In this document: in pieces, positions 35,897 through 45,449 of the stretch
Numbering within the stretch: the stretch's first letter is position 1
How the letters are laid out: each line of letters begins with the position of its first letter
Origin: Calothrix sp. NIES-2100
Lineage (GTDB): Bacteria > Cyanobacteriota > Cyanobacteriia > Cyanobacteriales > Nostocaceae
Direction: 5' to 3'
Length of the DNA: 64,000 bases
Assembly: GCF_002368195.1 (NCBI RefSeq)
Contig: NZ_AP018178.1
Span: 1,620,238-1,684,237, forward strand
The notes under the pieces: model-generated
Databases searched by the model: none
Seen by the model: only the letters and a program-made list of their open reading frames with translations
What the model was told of the DNA's origin: nothing
Program-made: the position numbers and the translations under genes

Positions 35897-36447
35897 TATG
35901 TAATAGGTTAATTTGGCTCGATTGTCCAGCCGGATTAAACTTTGCTGTTTGTACAGGCGTAATTGCGTCTGTACTTTTTTGTTTTTATCCTCAGCGGAAA
36001 TCGCTCTTAGTGTGAGAGATTCACAAAACAGTTCTGTGGCAAATATTTTTAGTTAAAAACCTAAAATTATTGGGTTTGCTATGACAACTAAAATATAAAC
36101 TAAGTAGTCAACCTGAGACATAGTATACCTAAAAACATAACACACTTAAATGAAAAATTCTGCTTCTGCTTTTTACTGAAAATATTGACACTTACCAGCT
36201 TATTAAGCTGTTAATAAGCCTACACAATAATGTCAATATATCTCCAGTTCTAGATTCAGGAATATTTTGAAAAGAGTTAGTAATTATTCTGTAAACAATA
36301 ATGATTTTTGGTGAACTAATAAATAAAGGTTTTCAATAGTTACTATACCGTAGTTTTACTGAAGACGACGTAAAAATTAAATTTAATAATATTTTTAGAT
36401 AAAGATTTTTTATTTTTTATCAATAAAGAATTTTAGCACGATAAGCA
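35897..36447. other. AT-rich spacer before the photoreceptor kinase
   Basis: After the terminator at 35951-35980 the sequence is strongly AT-rich, with no gene. The promoter of the downstream kinase is presumably in its last 150 bp. Confidence 0.5.
35951..35980 (+). terminator. Rho-independent terminator
   Basis: GTACAGGCG pairs with CGTCTGTAC (one G-U) around TAATTG and is followed by a run of six T. Confidence 0.88.
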
Positions 36448-39400
36448 ATGACCCCGATCGCAAAAACAGACTTGCGGTTAAACCTTGAACAAGAAGGATT
36501 ATTACGCCGCATTACAAACAGTATCCGTCAAACGTTGGACTTAGAAGATATTCTCAAAACGACGACAACAGAAGTGCGATCGCTACTCTCAACTGACCGA
36601 GTCATGATTTACAAGTTTCATGCCGATGGTAGTGGTCAGGTCATTGCTGAATCGATTTATAACGATAGATTACCATCGCTTCTGGGGCTAAATTTTCCGC
36701 CTGATGACATTCCCACCCATGCGCGAGAACTATTTATCAAGTTACAAGTGCGTTCTCTGGTCAATGTGGAAACACAGCAGATTGGTCACAGTCGAGTGAG
36801 TAACTTAGAGACAGGAAAAATTCTCAGACAAGACATTCATTATCGCCCTGTCGATCCCTGCCATGTCAAATACCTGACGGCGATGGGAGTCAAGTCTTCT
36901 TTAGCTGTGCCCATTTTATGCCAAAAAGAACTTTGGGGTCTTTTGGTGTCTCATCACGCCCAAAGCCATGAGATTTTAGAGTCAGAAATTGAAGTGGTGC
37001 AGATGGTAGTAGATCAACTATCAGTAGCGATCGCCCAGAGTAGCCTCCTCACCCAAGCCCAGAAAAAAGCGGAACGGGAAGCTAATATTAATCGCGTTGC
37101 TACTCTACTTCATGCATTGCCGACAATCGTACTACAGCCTGCTTTAGAAGCCACTGTAGCTGCCTTCGGTGGTTCTGGTGGTAGGCTTTGTATTAGACAT
37201 AATGCTTTTAATTTGCAAAATAGTAAATTTAAAAGTTTAGCCGAATGTTTAATTCCCGGAAATGATTGTATTAGGCTTTATATTTGCGGACAGCAACCTG
37301 TACTAGCAGAACAAACCATCTATCCCCTCATCGAACAATCTATTGTTTGGCAAGAACATTATCAATCTAGGGAGTATGATGTTTGGGCAATTTCCGACAT
37401 CTATCAAATGCGTAATATGCGAACTGTGCAAGTTGCTTTTCAAGGAACTAAGATTCGCAGTATTTTGATGATTCCACTCACTTATCGCCAGGAGTTAGTC
37501 GGTTATTTAAGTATTTTTCGGAATGAAATCGACACAGAAACCTTGTGGGCAGGTCGATTCGATTCAGACCAAAGGCAAATTTATCCTCGTCAATCCTTTG
37601 AACTATGGCGCGAAACTAAAACAGCACAAGTTCAAAAATGGACAGATGCAGAAATAGAAATGGCCAGAGAAATTGGTAAACATTTTGGCTCAGCAATTCA
37701 GCAATATGAACTTTATCAACAGGTACAAACCTTTAATAGCAATTTAGAAAAACAAGTTAAAAAGCGGACAATAGAAATGCAACGGACAGCCGAACAACAA
37801 CAGGCTGTATTTGGAGTTATTGCTAAAATTCGCGAATCTCTTGATACCAAAACTATTTTTCAAATCACTACTAAAGAAGTTTGTCAATTAATCAAAGCCG
37901 ATCGCGTTTCTATTTATCGCTTTGATGCTGAGTGGGGTGGTGAATTTGTCGGTGATTTTGAGGTAGCTAGTCCCCACTGGACAAATGAGTCGAAGCTGGG
38001 AGTAAATACAGTCTGGAATGACACTTACTTACAAGACACCCAGGGAGGACGTTACCGCCACAACGAAACATTTGCGGTCGATGACATCTACAAGCAGGGC
38101 TTTACCCAATGTCATATCGACAATTTAGAAGAGTATCACATTTACGCTTTTGTACTTGCTCCCATCTTTGTCGGACAAAAACTTTGGGGTTTGCTATGTG
38201 CTTATCAACATTCTGGTTCCCGTCAATGGCAAGATTCAGAAGTTAACTTTATGAGTCAGATTGCAGCCCAACTTGGGGTAGCACTCCAGCAAGCTGAATT
38301 ACTCAGGCAAACACAGCAGCAAGCATTAGATTTACGACAAGCAGCAGAGCAACAACGGGTATTGTTTGAAGTTGTTGCCAAAATTCGCGAATTTCTTGAC
38401 TTAGATGCAATTTTTAAAATTACTACTCAAGAAATTTGTAAAGCATTACAAGCAGATCGTGTAGCGGTGTATCAGTTTCACCCAGATTGGAGTGGTGAGT
38501 TTATTGCTGAGTTTGTCAATCAGGGTTGGATCAAGCTGGTAAGTCCAGAGAGCAAGACAATTTGGCAAGATAGTTATTTACAGGAAACCCAAGGTGGGCG
38601 ATATCGTCACAATCAAACCTTTGCAGTAGCTGACATCTATCATGCTGGTCACTCTCAGTGTCATATTGAGCTTTTAGAGAAATTTCAGATCAAAGCATAT
38701 GCGATCGCCCCAATTTTTATTGGACAAAAACTCTGGGGTTTGCTCGCAGCTTATCAAAACTCTGCATCCCGCCACTGGGAAACCTCAGAAATTCAGTTTT
38801 TAGCTCAGATTGCCAATCAGCTTGGGGTAGCACTCCAGCAAGTTAACTTATTCTTGCAAACTCAGCAGCAAACAGAACAGCTAACTCAAACTCTACACCA
38901 TCTACAAGAAACCCAAACTCAACTGATCCAAACTGAGAAAATGTCCTCATTAGGTCAGCTGGTAGCAGGTATTGCCCATGAAATTAATAACCCTGTAAAC
39001 TTTATTTACGGTAACCTGGCTCATGTCAGTGAATATGCTGAGGATTTACTCAGTATTTTGGAGCTATATCAACAGCAAGTTCCAAATGCTAGCGCCGAAA
39101 TTTGGGAGCGAGCCGAAGAAATTGACTTAGAATTTGTCACCGAAGATTTACCCAAAACTCTCACTTCGATGAAAGTAGGGATTGATCGCATCCGTCAGAT
39201 TGTTTTGGGGTTAAGAAATTTCTCTCGTCTTGATGAAGCGGAAATGAAAGCGGTGGATATTCACGAAGGTATTGATAATACCCTACTGATTTTACAACAT
39301 CGCTTAAAAGCAAAGCCAGAAACCCCGATGATTCATATCATCAAAAATTACAACGAGCTGCCCTTGGTAGAGTGTTATGCCGGACAATTAAATCAAGTAT

Positions 39401-39759
39401 TTATGAATGTCTTGAGCAATGCGATCGATGCTTTAGAAGAGCAGAGAGTCTCTATATCTGAACCCCATAAAAGTCAAATTACTATCCATACTTCTATGGG
39501 AGAGATGAAAGACAATATTAATAGTGTAGTGATTCGCATTGTGGATAATGGACCTGGTATACCAGAAGCTTTAAGAGCAAGAATATGTGACCCTTTTTTC
39601 ACGACAAAGCCAGTGGGTAAAGGTACTGGCTTAGGGTTATCAATTAGTTACAAGATTGTCGTAGATAGACATGGTGGTATATTTAAATGTGATTCTGAAC
39701 CAGGTTTAGGCACAGAATTCTGGATTGAAATTCCCATTTATCAAAATCGTCCTCAATAG
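36448..39759 (+). CDS. Phytochrome/cyanobacteriochrome sensor histidine kinase (GAF-PHY-GAF-GAF-HK)
   Basis: The 1103-residue protein is a likely bilin photoreceptor. There is no PAS domain. GAF1 (about 20-200) has the phytochrome motif DIPTHAREL and Cys138 in DPCHVKYL at the canonical bilin site. The next domain (about 205-425) has PRQSF (380-384), the tongue motif of PHY domains, so this half is like a knotless (group II) phytochrome. GAF3 (about 450-620) and GAF4 (about 635-805) look like red/green cyanobacteriochrome domains, each with GGRYRHN and a Cys-His pair: C555 (TQCHI) and C738 (SQCHI). The kinase follows: His844 in AGIAHEINNP, then DNGPGIP and GTGLGLS. No regulator is adjacent. 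Confidence 0.93.
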   Translation: MTPIAKTDLRLNLEQEGLLRRITNSIRQTLDLEDILKTTTTEVRSLLSTDRVMIYKFHADGSGQVIAESIYNDRLPSLLGLNFPPDDIPTHARELFIKLQVRSLVNVETQQIGHSRVSNLETGKILRQDIHYRPVDPCHVKYLTAMGVKSSLAVPILCQKELWGLLVSHHAQSHEILESEIEVVQMVVDQLSVAIAQSSLLTQAQKKAEREANINRVATLLHALPTIVLQPALEATVAAFGGSGGRLCIRHNAFNLQNSKFKSLAECLIPGNDCIRLYICGQQPVLAEQTIYPLIEQSIVWQEHYQSREYDVWAISDIYQMRNMRTVQVAFQGTKIRSILMIPLTYRQELVGYLSIFRNEIDTETLWAGRFDSDQRQIYPRQSFELWRETKTAQVQKWTDAEIEMAREIGKHFGSAIQQYELYQQVQTFNSNLEKQVKKRTIEMQRTAEQQQAVFGVIAKIRESLDTKTIFQITTKEVCQLIKADRVSIYRFDAEWGGEFVGDFEVASPHWTNESKLGVNTVWNDTYLQDTQGGRYRHNETFAVDDIYKQGFTQCHIDNLEEYHIYAFVLAPIFVGQKLWGLLCAYQHSGSRQWQDSEVNFMSQIAAQLGVALQQAELLRQTQQQALDLRQAAEQQRVLFEVVAKIREFLDLDAIFKITTQEICKALQADRVAVYQFHPDWSGEFIAEFVNQGWIKLVSPESKTIWQDSYLQETQGGRYRHNQTFAVADIYHAGHSQCHIELLEKFQIKAYAIAPIFIGQKLWGLLAAYQNSASRHWETSEIQFLAQIANQLGVALQQVNLFLQTQQQTEQLTQTLHHLQETQTQLIQTEKMSSLGQLVAGIAHEINNPVNFIYGNLAHVSEYAEDLLSILELYQQQVPNASAEIWERAEEIDLEFVTEDLPKTLTSMKVGIDRIRQIVLGLRNFSRLDEAEMKAVDIHEGIDNTLLILQHRLKAKPETPMIHIIKNYNELPLVECYAGQLNQVFMNVLSNAIDALEEQRVSISEPHKSQITIHTSMGEMKDNINSVVIRIVDNGPGIPEALRARICDPFFTTKPVGKGTGLGLSISYKIVVDRHGGIFKCDSEPGLGTEFWIEIPIYQNRPQ

Positions 39760-39828
39760 CCGTCATGAACTGCGTACACCAGAACACATGAAAATGAGCA
39801 TGGGGCATTGAACCTCGGAGTATCTACA

Positions 39829-39935
39829 TTAGCGATCGCCCTTATGAACGCATGAACATCACAGGCGTTCAAGGCTTAACAGAAGCTGAAAAAGCCACAT
39901 TTAAATCATTAGGTGCGGTGGAAGAAGGAGCGTAA
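39829..39935 (+). pseudogene. Gene-tail relic before the MazF module
   Basis: In one plus-strand frame the sequence reads SDRPYERMNITGVQGLTEAE, then KATFKSLGAVEEGA and a stop, with no start region. A similar tail (KGLTSAEISPLKELGAIKE) ends at 40919 on the other side of the toxin-antitoxin genes. The family is not recognised. Confidence 0.55.
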
Positions 39936-39986
39936 ACCACTAAATTAAAAACTAATAATTAAGTATGTACTTTAAAAATAATTCAC

Positions 39987-40343
39987 TTATGGCAAAGGTA
40001 TTAAAGTTCTGAGCATAGTAATTACCTCAACAGTTATTTCGGGTGGTGCTTTACAAAGAAACTCCGCATTTCTTTCTCGCCAATCAAACGATTTTACCTG
40101 ATCTGCCAATACCACCCCTGATACTGCTAAACCTTCTGGAATTACCACCTCAAAAGGATATCTCTTAACTTTTGTAGTGATGGGACATACTAAAGTTAAT
40201 CCAACTCGGCGATTATATTTAAAGGGTGAAACTATTATTGCAGGTCGCCTACCCGCTTGTTCACGTCCAACTTGGGGCGTAAAATCTATCCAAACAATAT
40301 CGCCCTGTTGCGGAATGTAAACTGGTGAATCAAAAGATTTCAC
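39987..40343 (-). CDS. mazF: MazF/PemK-type endoribonuclease toxin
   Basis: The 118-residue protein is a MazF-type toxin, which cleaves mRNA. It has VWIDFTPQVGREQAGRRPAII in its N-terminal half and then VVLADQVKSFDWRERNAEF, both standard for the fold. The start overlaps the antitoxin gene by 14 bp, so translation is coupled. The cleavage sequence cannot be told. Confidence 0.92.
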   Translation of the reverse strand: MKSFDSPVYIPQQGDIVWIDFTPQVGREQAGRRPAIIVSPFKYNRRVGLTLVCPITTKVKRYPFEVVIPEGLAVSGVVLADQVKSFDWRERNAEFLCKAPPEITVEVITMLRTLIPLP

Positions 40344-40566
40344 GACCTACTGGTTCTCCGCTATCGATTTCACTATGCAAATTATCTGTTGTTACCTGTG
40401 ACAGTAACTCATCAAGGTCATATATTTTCTCACGAAATCGGGGTAGACTGCTTGTAATACTTTGCAGCGCCAAAGATTCTACAGATTGACCAGTTAACTC
40501 AGCAAAACGATGCAATTCCTCAAGTAGCGATTCTGGTATTTCAAGGGTTAGCTTTTGAGTAGCCAT
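40330..40566 (-). CDS. Antitoxin of the MazF-type module
   Basis: The 78-residue protein precedes mazF and overlaps it by 14 bp. Its N-terminal part (LTLEIPESLLEELHRFAELTG) looks like a ribbon-helix-helix DNA-binding segment. The acidic C-terminal tail (LDELLSQVTTDNLHSEIDSG) is what usually wraps the toxin. It should repress its own promoter in complex with the toxin. Confidence 0.85.
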   Translation of the reverse strand: MATQKLTLEIPESLLEELHRFAELTGQSVESLALQSITSSLPRFREKIYDLDELLSQVTTDNLHSEIDSGEPVGREIF

Positions 40567-40930
40567 TTTTACTTATTTGAGTGATACAAAACTACTTTTG
40601 TAGTCATTAGGGAATTCACCCTCTTCGATACCTATGATATCACGGGCATTAAAATAATTCGTAATTGATAATTCGTAATTCGTAGTGTAGGGGCGGGTTC
40701 ACAGATATCCTTGTTGGGTATCGACAATCCAAATAAACCCGCCCCTACAGATAGGTACTACCCCTAACTCAAACTTGCTCCACTTATAGACGAACGGTGT
40801 TTCACCGAAAATTACGAATTACGAATTACGAATTACGAATTACGAACTAGTAATTAGTTAAAGGCTTAACTTCAGCAGAAATTTCCCCCCTCAAAGAATT
40901 AGGCGCAATAAAGGAATGAAAAATGTAAAA
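40567..40930. other. Spacer with gene-tail relic and MITE-like element
   Basis: It consists of a tail fragment (YDITGIK, 40624-40653), a MITE-like inverted repeat element (40654-40850) and the resumed tail (40862-40919, KGLTSAEISPLKELGAIKE and TGA). The element seems to have split an older gene end. Confidence 0.65.
40654..40850. mobile_element. MITE-like element with long inverted repeats
   Basis: The left end repeats AATTCGTA and the right end the complement TACGAATT in tandem (about five copies of AATTACG at 40810-40846). Inside is a second inverted repeat, GTAGGGGCGGGTT (40687-40699) / AACCCGCCCCTAC (40736-40748). No coding capacity is present. Confidence 0.75.
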
Positions 40931-42088
40931 TTAATTTCTCAGTTGCACCGGCATAGCTAAATAAGTCATCTTCAACCCACCCAGAGGTGTAAAAATTACT
41001 GGAGTTAGGCTTTGATTGAGATGCATTTGAATTTCTGAAGATGGCAATTCTTTCAAGCCTTCCATGAGATATTTGATATTAAAAGCAATATCTATATCTT
41101 CTCCAGATATTTGGGCTGACATTGACTCTCTACCGCTACCGACATCTTGAGATTCACAAGATAATGTAATTTCTTGGTTACCGCTATCAATACTGAGCTT
41201 TACAATATTATTCTTTTGATCGGCTAGCACTGCAATCCGCTCCAAAGTGCTTACAAATTGTTTGCGATCAATAGTGACTTGGCGCTCAAATTGACGGGGT
41301 ATGAGTTGCCGATAAACTGGATATTGTCCTTCTAAAGTGCGACTGGTCAAGCGTTGATTTTTCCAGGCAAACACAACTTGACCTTGATCTAAATATAAGG
41401 CTACAGGTTCATCATCAGCGGAACTATGAGCTAACATCCGTTGTAGTTCGCGCAGCGCTCTAGCTGGTACTGTCACTTCTAGTTGGCTACTATTTTCCAT
41501 AGGACGCTCATTAGTAGTTTCTACTACTGCTAAACGATGCCCATCAGTAGCGGCAAATTCCAGAATGTCTTGTTTAACTGTTAAATGCACTCCAGTGAGT
41601 ACCTGCTTAGTTTCATCTCCACTGGTAGCAAATAACGAACCCCGTAATCCTTCAATTAAGGCGGCGGCGGTTAAATGAATTACTTGGGAATTTTCAATTA
41701 CGGGTAGTTCGGGAAATTCTTGGGCCCCCATTGCGCGCACTTGATAATGTCCGCTCTTTGGTGTCAGGGTAACAATTAACCCCTCACCTGTAGATGTTTC
41801 GGTTGCTGATTCATCGTCTAAAGTGATTTCTCCCTCTGGTAGACGAGAGGTGATGTCTAGAAGTAATTTAGCAGGAAGAGCGATCGCTCCTCCTTGCCAT
41901 ACCTCAGCGTTAAAGCTAGTGCGGATACCCAAGCTGAGATCGAAGGCGGTTAAGCTTACTTGGTTAGTTTGTGCATCCGCTTGTAGCAGCACATTGGCAA
42001 GTACTGGATGTGTCGGTCGTGACGGTACAGCACGGCTGACAAATGAGAGGTTTGTACTGAGATCGCTTTGGGCGCAAACTAATTTCAT
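40931..42088 (-). CDS. dnaN: DNA polymerase III, beta sliding clamp
   Basis: The 385-residue protein is the beta clamp, the ring that tethers DNA polymerase III to DNA. Typical features are the start MKLVCAQSDLSTNLSFVSRAV and the motifs LLDITSRLPEGEI and TDGHRLAVVE. The C-terminal MPVQLR matches the end of known clamps (MPMRL). It lies about 7 kb from dnaA, on the same strand. No DnaA boxes were noticed upstream of it. The gene has several GCGATCGC sites. Confidence 0.96.
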   Translation of the reverse strand: MKLVCAQSDLSTNLSFVSRAVPSRPTHPVLANVLLQADAQTNQVSLTAFDLSLGIRTSFNAEVWQGGAIALPAKLLLDITSRLPEGEITLDDESATETSTGEGLIVTLTPKSGHYQVRAMGAQEFPELPVIENSQVIHLTAAALIEGLRGSLFATSGDETKQVLTGVHLTVKQDILEFAATDGHRLAVVETTNERPMENSSQLEVTVPARALRELQRMLAHSSADDEPVALYLDQGQVVFAWKNQRLTSRTLEGQYPVYRQLIPRQFERQVTIDRKQFVSTLERIAVLADQKNNIVKLSIDSGNQEITLSCESQDVGSGRESMSAQISGEDIDIAFNIKYLMEGLKELPSSEIQMHLNQSLTPVIFTPLGGLKMTYLAMPVQLRN

Positions 42089-42193
42089 GGTCAGGTTCAG
42101 CTTGTGAGTGTCTATATTACCACTCTAGAAATATTTTTTAGTTATTGTTAACAAGCAGCTTTTATTGCCAAACTGAACGATTCTGAAATTGCG

Positions 42194-43783
42194 TTACATA
42201 TTCTTGACAAGCGTTGGTTCAAGCTTAGGTAGTACAGAAACTTCTAGTGGGTCGTAGCCTAGCTGTTGAGTAATGCGTTCCCTAGCTAAAACTCGGTACT
42301 CCCAAAAATGCTCGCCCACAGCGCAGAGGGACAAATACATATTCAGAACTTGGGGCTTTTTTCGTACCAGCGTCCATAGTTGTCCCCAAAATTGCCCTCT
42401 AATTTCCGGTCGTCGTAAGCCCTGATGCCAGATTAATTGGGCAACAAGCCGCAACTGCCTACCTAAGGGAACTTGCATTGTTTGTGTTCCCCTTGCTGGA
42501 GGAACAATATTGAGGCACTGCTGAAAAGATCTCCGAAGATAGTTCGCGGGTTCGTACAACGTCCAGAAACCTTCTACATACTCTCTAGCAATTTCGGCAA
42601 TGGGGCGAGTTGGAACGAAATTCATCAAGGTATTTTGGTCTCCGGTAGCTGTGACACCGACACCCTCTATTAAACGCTGCTCTTGTTGGAGTCGGTTCCA
42701 AAGGGCAGTGTTGGGTAGCGCTTGGAGGATGCCTAACATCGGTTGAGGAATACTGGTTTGTTCAACAAACGCTTGAATTCGTTCACCTGCACCGGAGCGT
42801 TCTCCATCAAAACCGAGGATAAATCCGGCATAGATCAGTAGTCCCGCTTCATTGATCTTATGACAAGCTTCTACTAGGGGGTTGCGCGTATTTTGCATTT
42901 TGCGCGTCACGACGAGGCTGTCTTGGTCAGGAGTTTCAATGCCGAGAAAGACAGCATAGAATCCTGCTTCTACCATCAGCTCTAGCAATTCATCATCTTC
43001 TGCTAAATTCACAGAAGCTTCGGTCATGAAGGTGAAGGGATAGTTGTGCTGCTGCATCCAAGGAATCAATTCTCTTAAGAGGCGTTTGACATTGCGTTGA
43101 TTGCCGATAAAGTTGTCATCGACAATAAAGAGTGATCCTCGCCAGCCTAAATCATAGAGAAATTGCAACTCTGCTAAGGTCCCAGAAGGTTCTTTAGTGC
43201 GCGATTTGCGACCGTAGAGAGAGATGATGTCACAAAATTCGCAATTGAAGGGACAACCGCGAGAAAACTGAATCGCCATCATGAAGTAGGCATCTCGTTT
43301 CAGCAGGTCAAAGCGGGGCATGGGGCTTTGAGTGACATCCGGCTTCTCTGCGGAGCGGAAGATTCCTTGAGCTTGTCCTTGGGCGATCGCTTCTAGGAAC
43401 AGCGGAACTGTCATCTCTCCTTCATCCAGTATGAGATAATCTGCTCCTGAAGCTTGGGCATCTTGGGGGACTGATGTGGGATATGGTCCCCCCACCGCTA
43501 CTTTTTTGCCTAACCGTACACCTTTTTGAATTAGGGCGTGGAAATCCGGTTTCTGCACTAGCATGGCAGAGATAATCACTAGCTCACACCAGTCCCAATC
43601 TGCCTCTGTCTCTAGGCTGACATTGCGATCGTAAAATCTCACTTGCCAATCTTTAGGTAAGAGTGCCGCAACGGTAATAATTCCCAGGGGTGGAATGGCC
43701 GCTTTCAGTCCTGCCATTTCCATCGCGCGATCATAAGACCAAAAAGACTGAGGAAACTGGGGGTAGAGCAACAGTGTTTTCAT
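42194..43783 (-). CDS. B12-binding-domain radical SAM protein (DUF4070 type)
   Basis: From the start at 43783, preceded by GAGAAGGAT, the protein has 529 residues. An N-terminal cobalamin-binding-like domain (about 1-140, LYPQFPQSFWSYDRA) is followed by the radical SAM core. The cluster motif is FSRGCPFNCEFCDI, giving CxxxCxxC. The C-terminal quarter resembles DUF4070. Such enzymes in cyanobacteria are often hopanoid or lipid modifiers. The substrate cannot be decided here. The next genes are unrelated, so no operon is indicated. Confidence 0.9.
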   Translation of the reverse strand: MKTLLLYPQFPQSFWSYDRAMEMAGLKAAIPPLGIITVAALLPKDWQVRFYDRNVSLETEADWDWCELVIISAMLVQKPDFHALIQKGVRLGKKVAVGGPYPTSVPQDAQASGADYLILDEGEMTVPLFLEAIAQGQAQGIFRSAEKPDVTQSPMPRFDLLKRDAYFMMAIQFSRGCPFNCEFCDIISLYGRKSRTKEPSGTLAELQFLYDLGWRGSLFIVDDNFIGNQRNVKRLLRELIPWMQQHNYPFTFMTEASVNLAEDDELLELMVEAGFYAVFLGIETPDQDSLVVTRKMQNTRNPLVEACHKINEAGLLIYAGFILGFDGERSGAGERIQAFVEQTSIPQPMLGILQALPNTALWNRLQQEQRLIEGVGVTATGDQNTLMNFVPTRPIAEIAREYVEGFWTLYEPANYLRRSFQQCLNIVPPARGTQTMQVPLGRQLRLVAQLIWHQGLRRPEIRGQFWGQLWTLVRKKPQVLNMYLSLCAVGEHFWEYRVLARERITQQLGYDPLEVSVLPKLEPTLVKNM

Positions 43784-43999
43784 ACGATCCTTCTCTTTAA
43801 GATCCTTAGTGCAGCATTGCTGATTTTTGCACAAGCGGATACATAAAGATTCTGGCAAAAGTTAGATTTTTTGATGGCGAGAGCAACCTATTAATTAAAA
43901 TTAATAGGTAAAATAATCACCGCCCCGTCAAGCTACCTTATTGATCAGACCATGACTACGCTGTTCAAGGGATTTAATTTGATTATTTATAATTTTGCT

Positions 44000-44260
44000 T
44001 TACCTTAATTCAACATCTTGCTCAAAAACTAAGATAAAATCATTTACAGTTTTTTTGTACTGAAAACCATAATCTAACAAAGCTTGCTTTAAAGTTTTTA
44101 ACTGAGATTCTTCGATTTGATTCTTGAGTTCTATCTCAATAGCTTCATGATTTACTGTAAAACTAAAATATTCTTTGAATTGATTATAATCCCAGTTTAG
44201 TTGTCTAGCTGCATTTAACTCGATGGCAGCTAATGTATCATCAAATTTGCTTGTAACCAT
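44000..44260 (-). CDS. Small hypothetical protein
   Basis: I do not recognise this 86-residue acidic protein. It has an N-terminal helical half (KFDDTLAAIELNAARQLNWDYNQF) and a strand-rich end (KTVNDFILVFEQDVELR). There is no signal peptide. It is alone between two spacers. Composition and start context are plausible for a real gene. Confidence 0.55.
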   Translation of the reverse strand: MVTSKFDDTLAAIELNAARQLNWDYNQFKEYFSFTVNHEAIEIELKNQIEESQLKTLKQALLDYGFQYKKTVNDFILVFEQDVELR

Positions 44261-44619
44261 GAGTTTGTTTGTCCCCTGAGCTTAACTACATTTTAACAAT
44301 CACAAGAGAGAAAAAACTAAAAGTCAATCTTCATGAAGAGAAAAGAAGAGCGGCAACAAATTTTTAAATTTAAAATCTACCTTTTGATAAATGTATAGAA
44401 GGGAATTATAGAGTATGAATTTATAGTTAATTGTTCTCAACGTCCACAAGCTATAACCTCGAATTTATCCAAAATTAAGAACTCGGCTTTCCTAAGCCGG
44501 CAAAAACCCTGCTTTTTTGGCCAATACTTTTTCCATCTCATTGATTTGCGATTCTGTTCAAAAACTAAAACTACTGTCTTTCAATGCTTTTAAGTAGGTG
44601 GGCATAATTAAACGTAAGA

Positions 44620-44703
44620 TGTCATTGCGAGGAGGAACGACGAAGCAATCGCAAAGACCAAGATTGCTTCGTTCCTCTCTTCGAGACGCTACGCGAACGC
44701 AAT
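44620..44703. repeat. Inverted repeat, CATTGCGAGGAGGAACGACG type
   Basis: CATTGCGAGGAGGAACGACG plus AAGCAATC is mirrored by GATTGCTTCGTTCCTC and GAACGCAATG. This repeat type is widespread in cyanobacterial spacers. Confidence 0.75.
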
Positions 44704-45085
44704 GAAAAAACATATTATATTTATTTAGGTTGATCTACTTAGCGTCGGGTTTGGGTTTTCGTAAAAATGGATAAAGTCGAGATAACAGGATGTCTAAAAA
44801 CTCTGTTGTATTGAAGACTTATAGATCCCCCTAATACCAATTCAATATGAAGATGCACATAATTTAGCTTGCCTTCGCAGGCTTTGTTTGTTTAGCCCCA
44901 CCCTTGGTGGGTGAGGGCGTTAATTGAAACAGTGAAGGTTTAAAACCGAGTGCAATTGTGGGCGAAAAAGTCCTTGTATCTCAAGGTAAGTAAAAATCCC
45001 ACCCGAAGTGTTTGGCTTAGTTCTAGCACTTACGCATTGATAATAAATACAAAATATGTATTCTCAAAAAACACACCTATTGTAG

Positions 45086-45106
45086 GGGTTTAGCACTGCT
45101 AAACCC
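45086..45106. repeat. Palindrome GGGTTTAGCA-C-TGCTAAACCC
   Basis: A perfect 10-bp inverted repeat with a 1-base centre, in a spacer with no gene. Confidence 0.8.
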
Positions 45107-45347
45107 TCCATAGCGCGGATCTATATCCCATCAAAGGAATGATTTATCAAAGCCGGAAACTCTCAAATTTGGTAAATTTTCAGGGGAAGCTTGGGCGGAG
45201 ATCAGAAGAAATATTTAATACTTCAAGAGACATCCTTTAAACCTGGACGGTAGTTGCTACAAGTCTCTTAACCACCAGGGCGCACGATACTATACCAATA
45301 CCTTTGGCGGGTATTGATGGAAAAATTGGGATACTCCCTTAAACAAA

Positions 45348-45377
45348 ATCCCTACCCGCAACGGGATAGGGATTTTT
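45348..45377 (-). terminator. infC terminator
   Basis: AATCCCTACCCG and CGGGATAGGGATT form a stem around CAA. Read on the minus strand it is followed by a T-rich run, about 75 bp after the infC stop. Confidence 0.8.
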
Positions 45378-45449
45378 AACTGATTCTGATTATTGAATCG
45401 GTGTTCGAGCCGATATGAGTAGCTTACAAGATATGCTGGAAAAATTCAT

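Larger units (their letters stand above)
44261..45449. other. Repeat-rich intergenic region downstream of infC
   Basis: The 1.19 kb hold a small hairpin (44484-44499), a REP-like inverted repeat (44620-44703), a palindrome (45086-45106) and the infC terminator (45348-45377). No gene is recognised. Confidence 0.6.

Noticed and set aside
42194..43858. Longer start of the radical SAM protein at 43858
   Set aside because: The extra 25 residues are unlike the family; GAGAAGGAT precedes the ATG at 43783.
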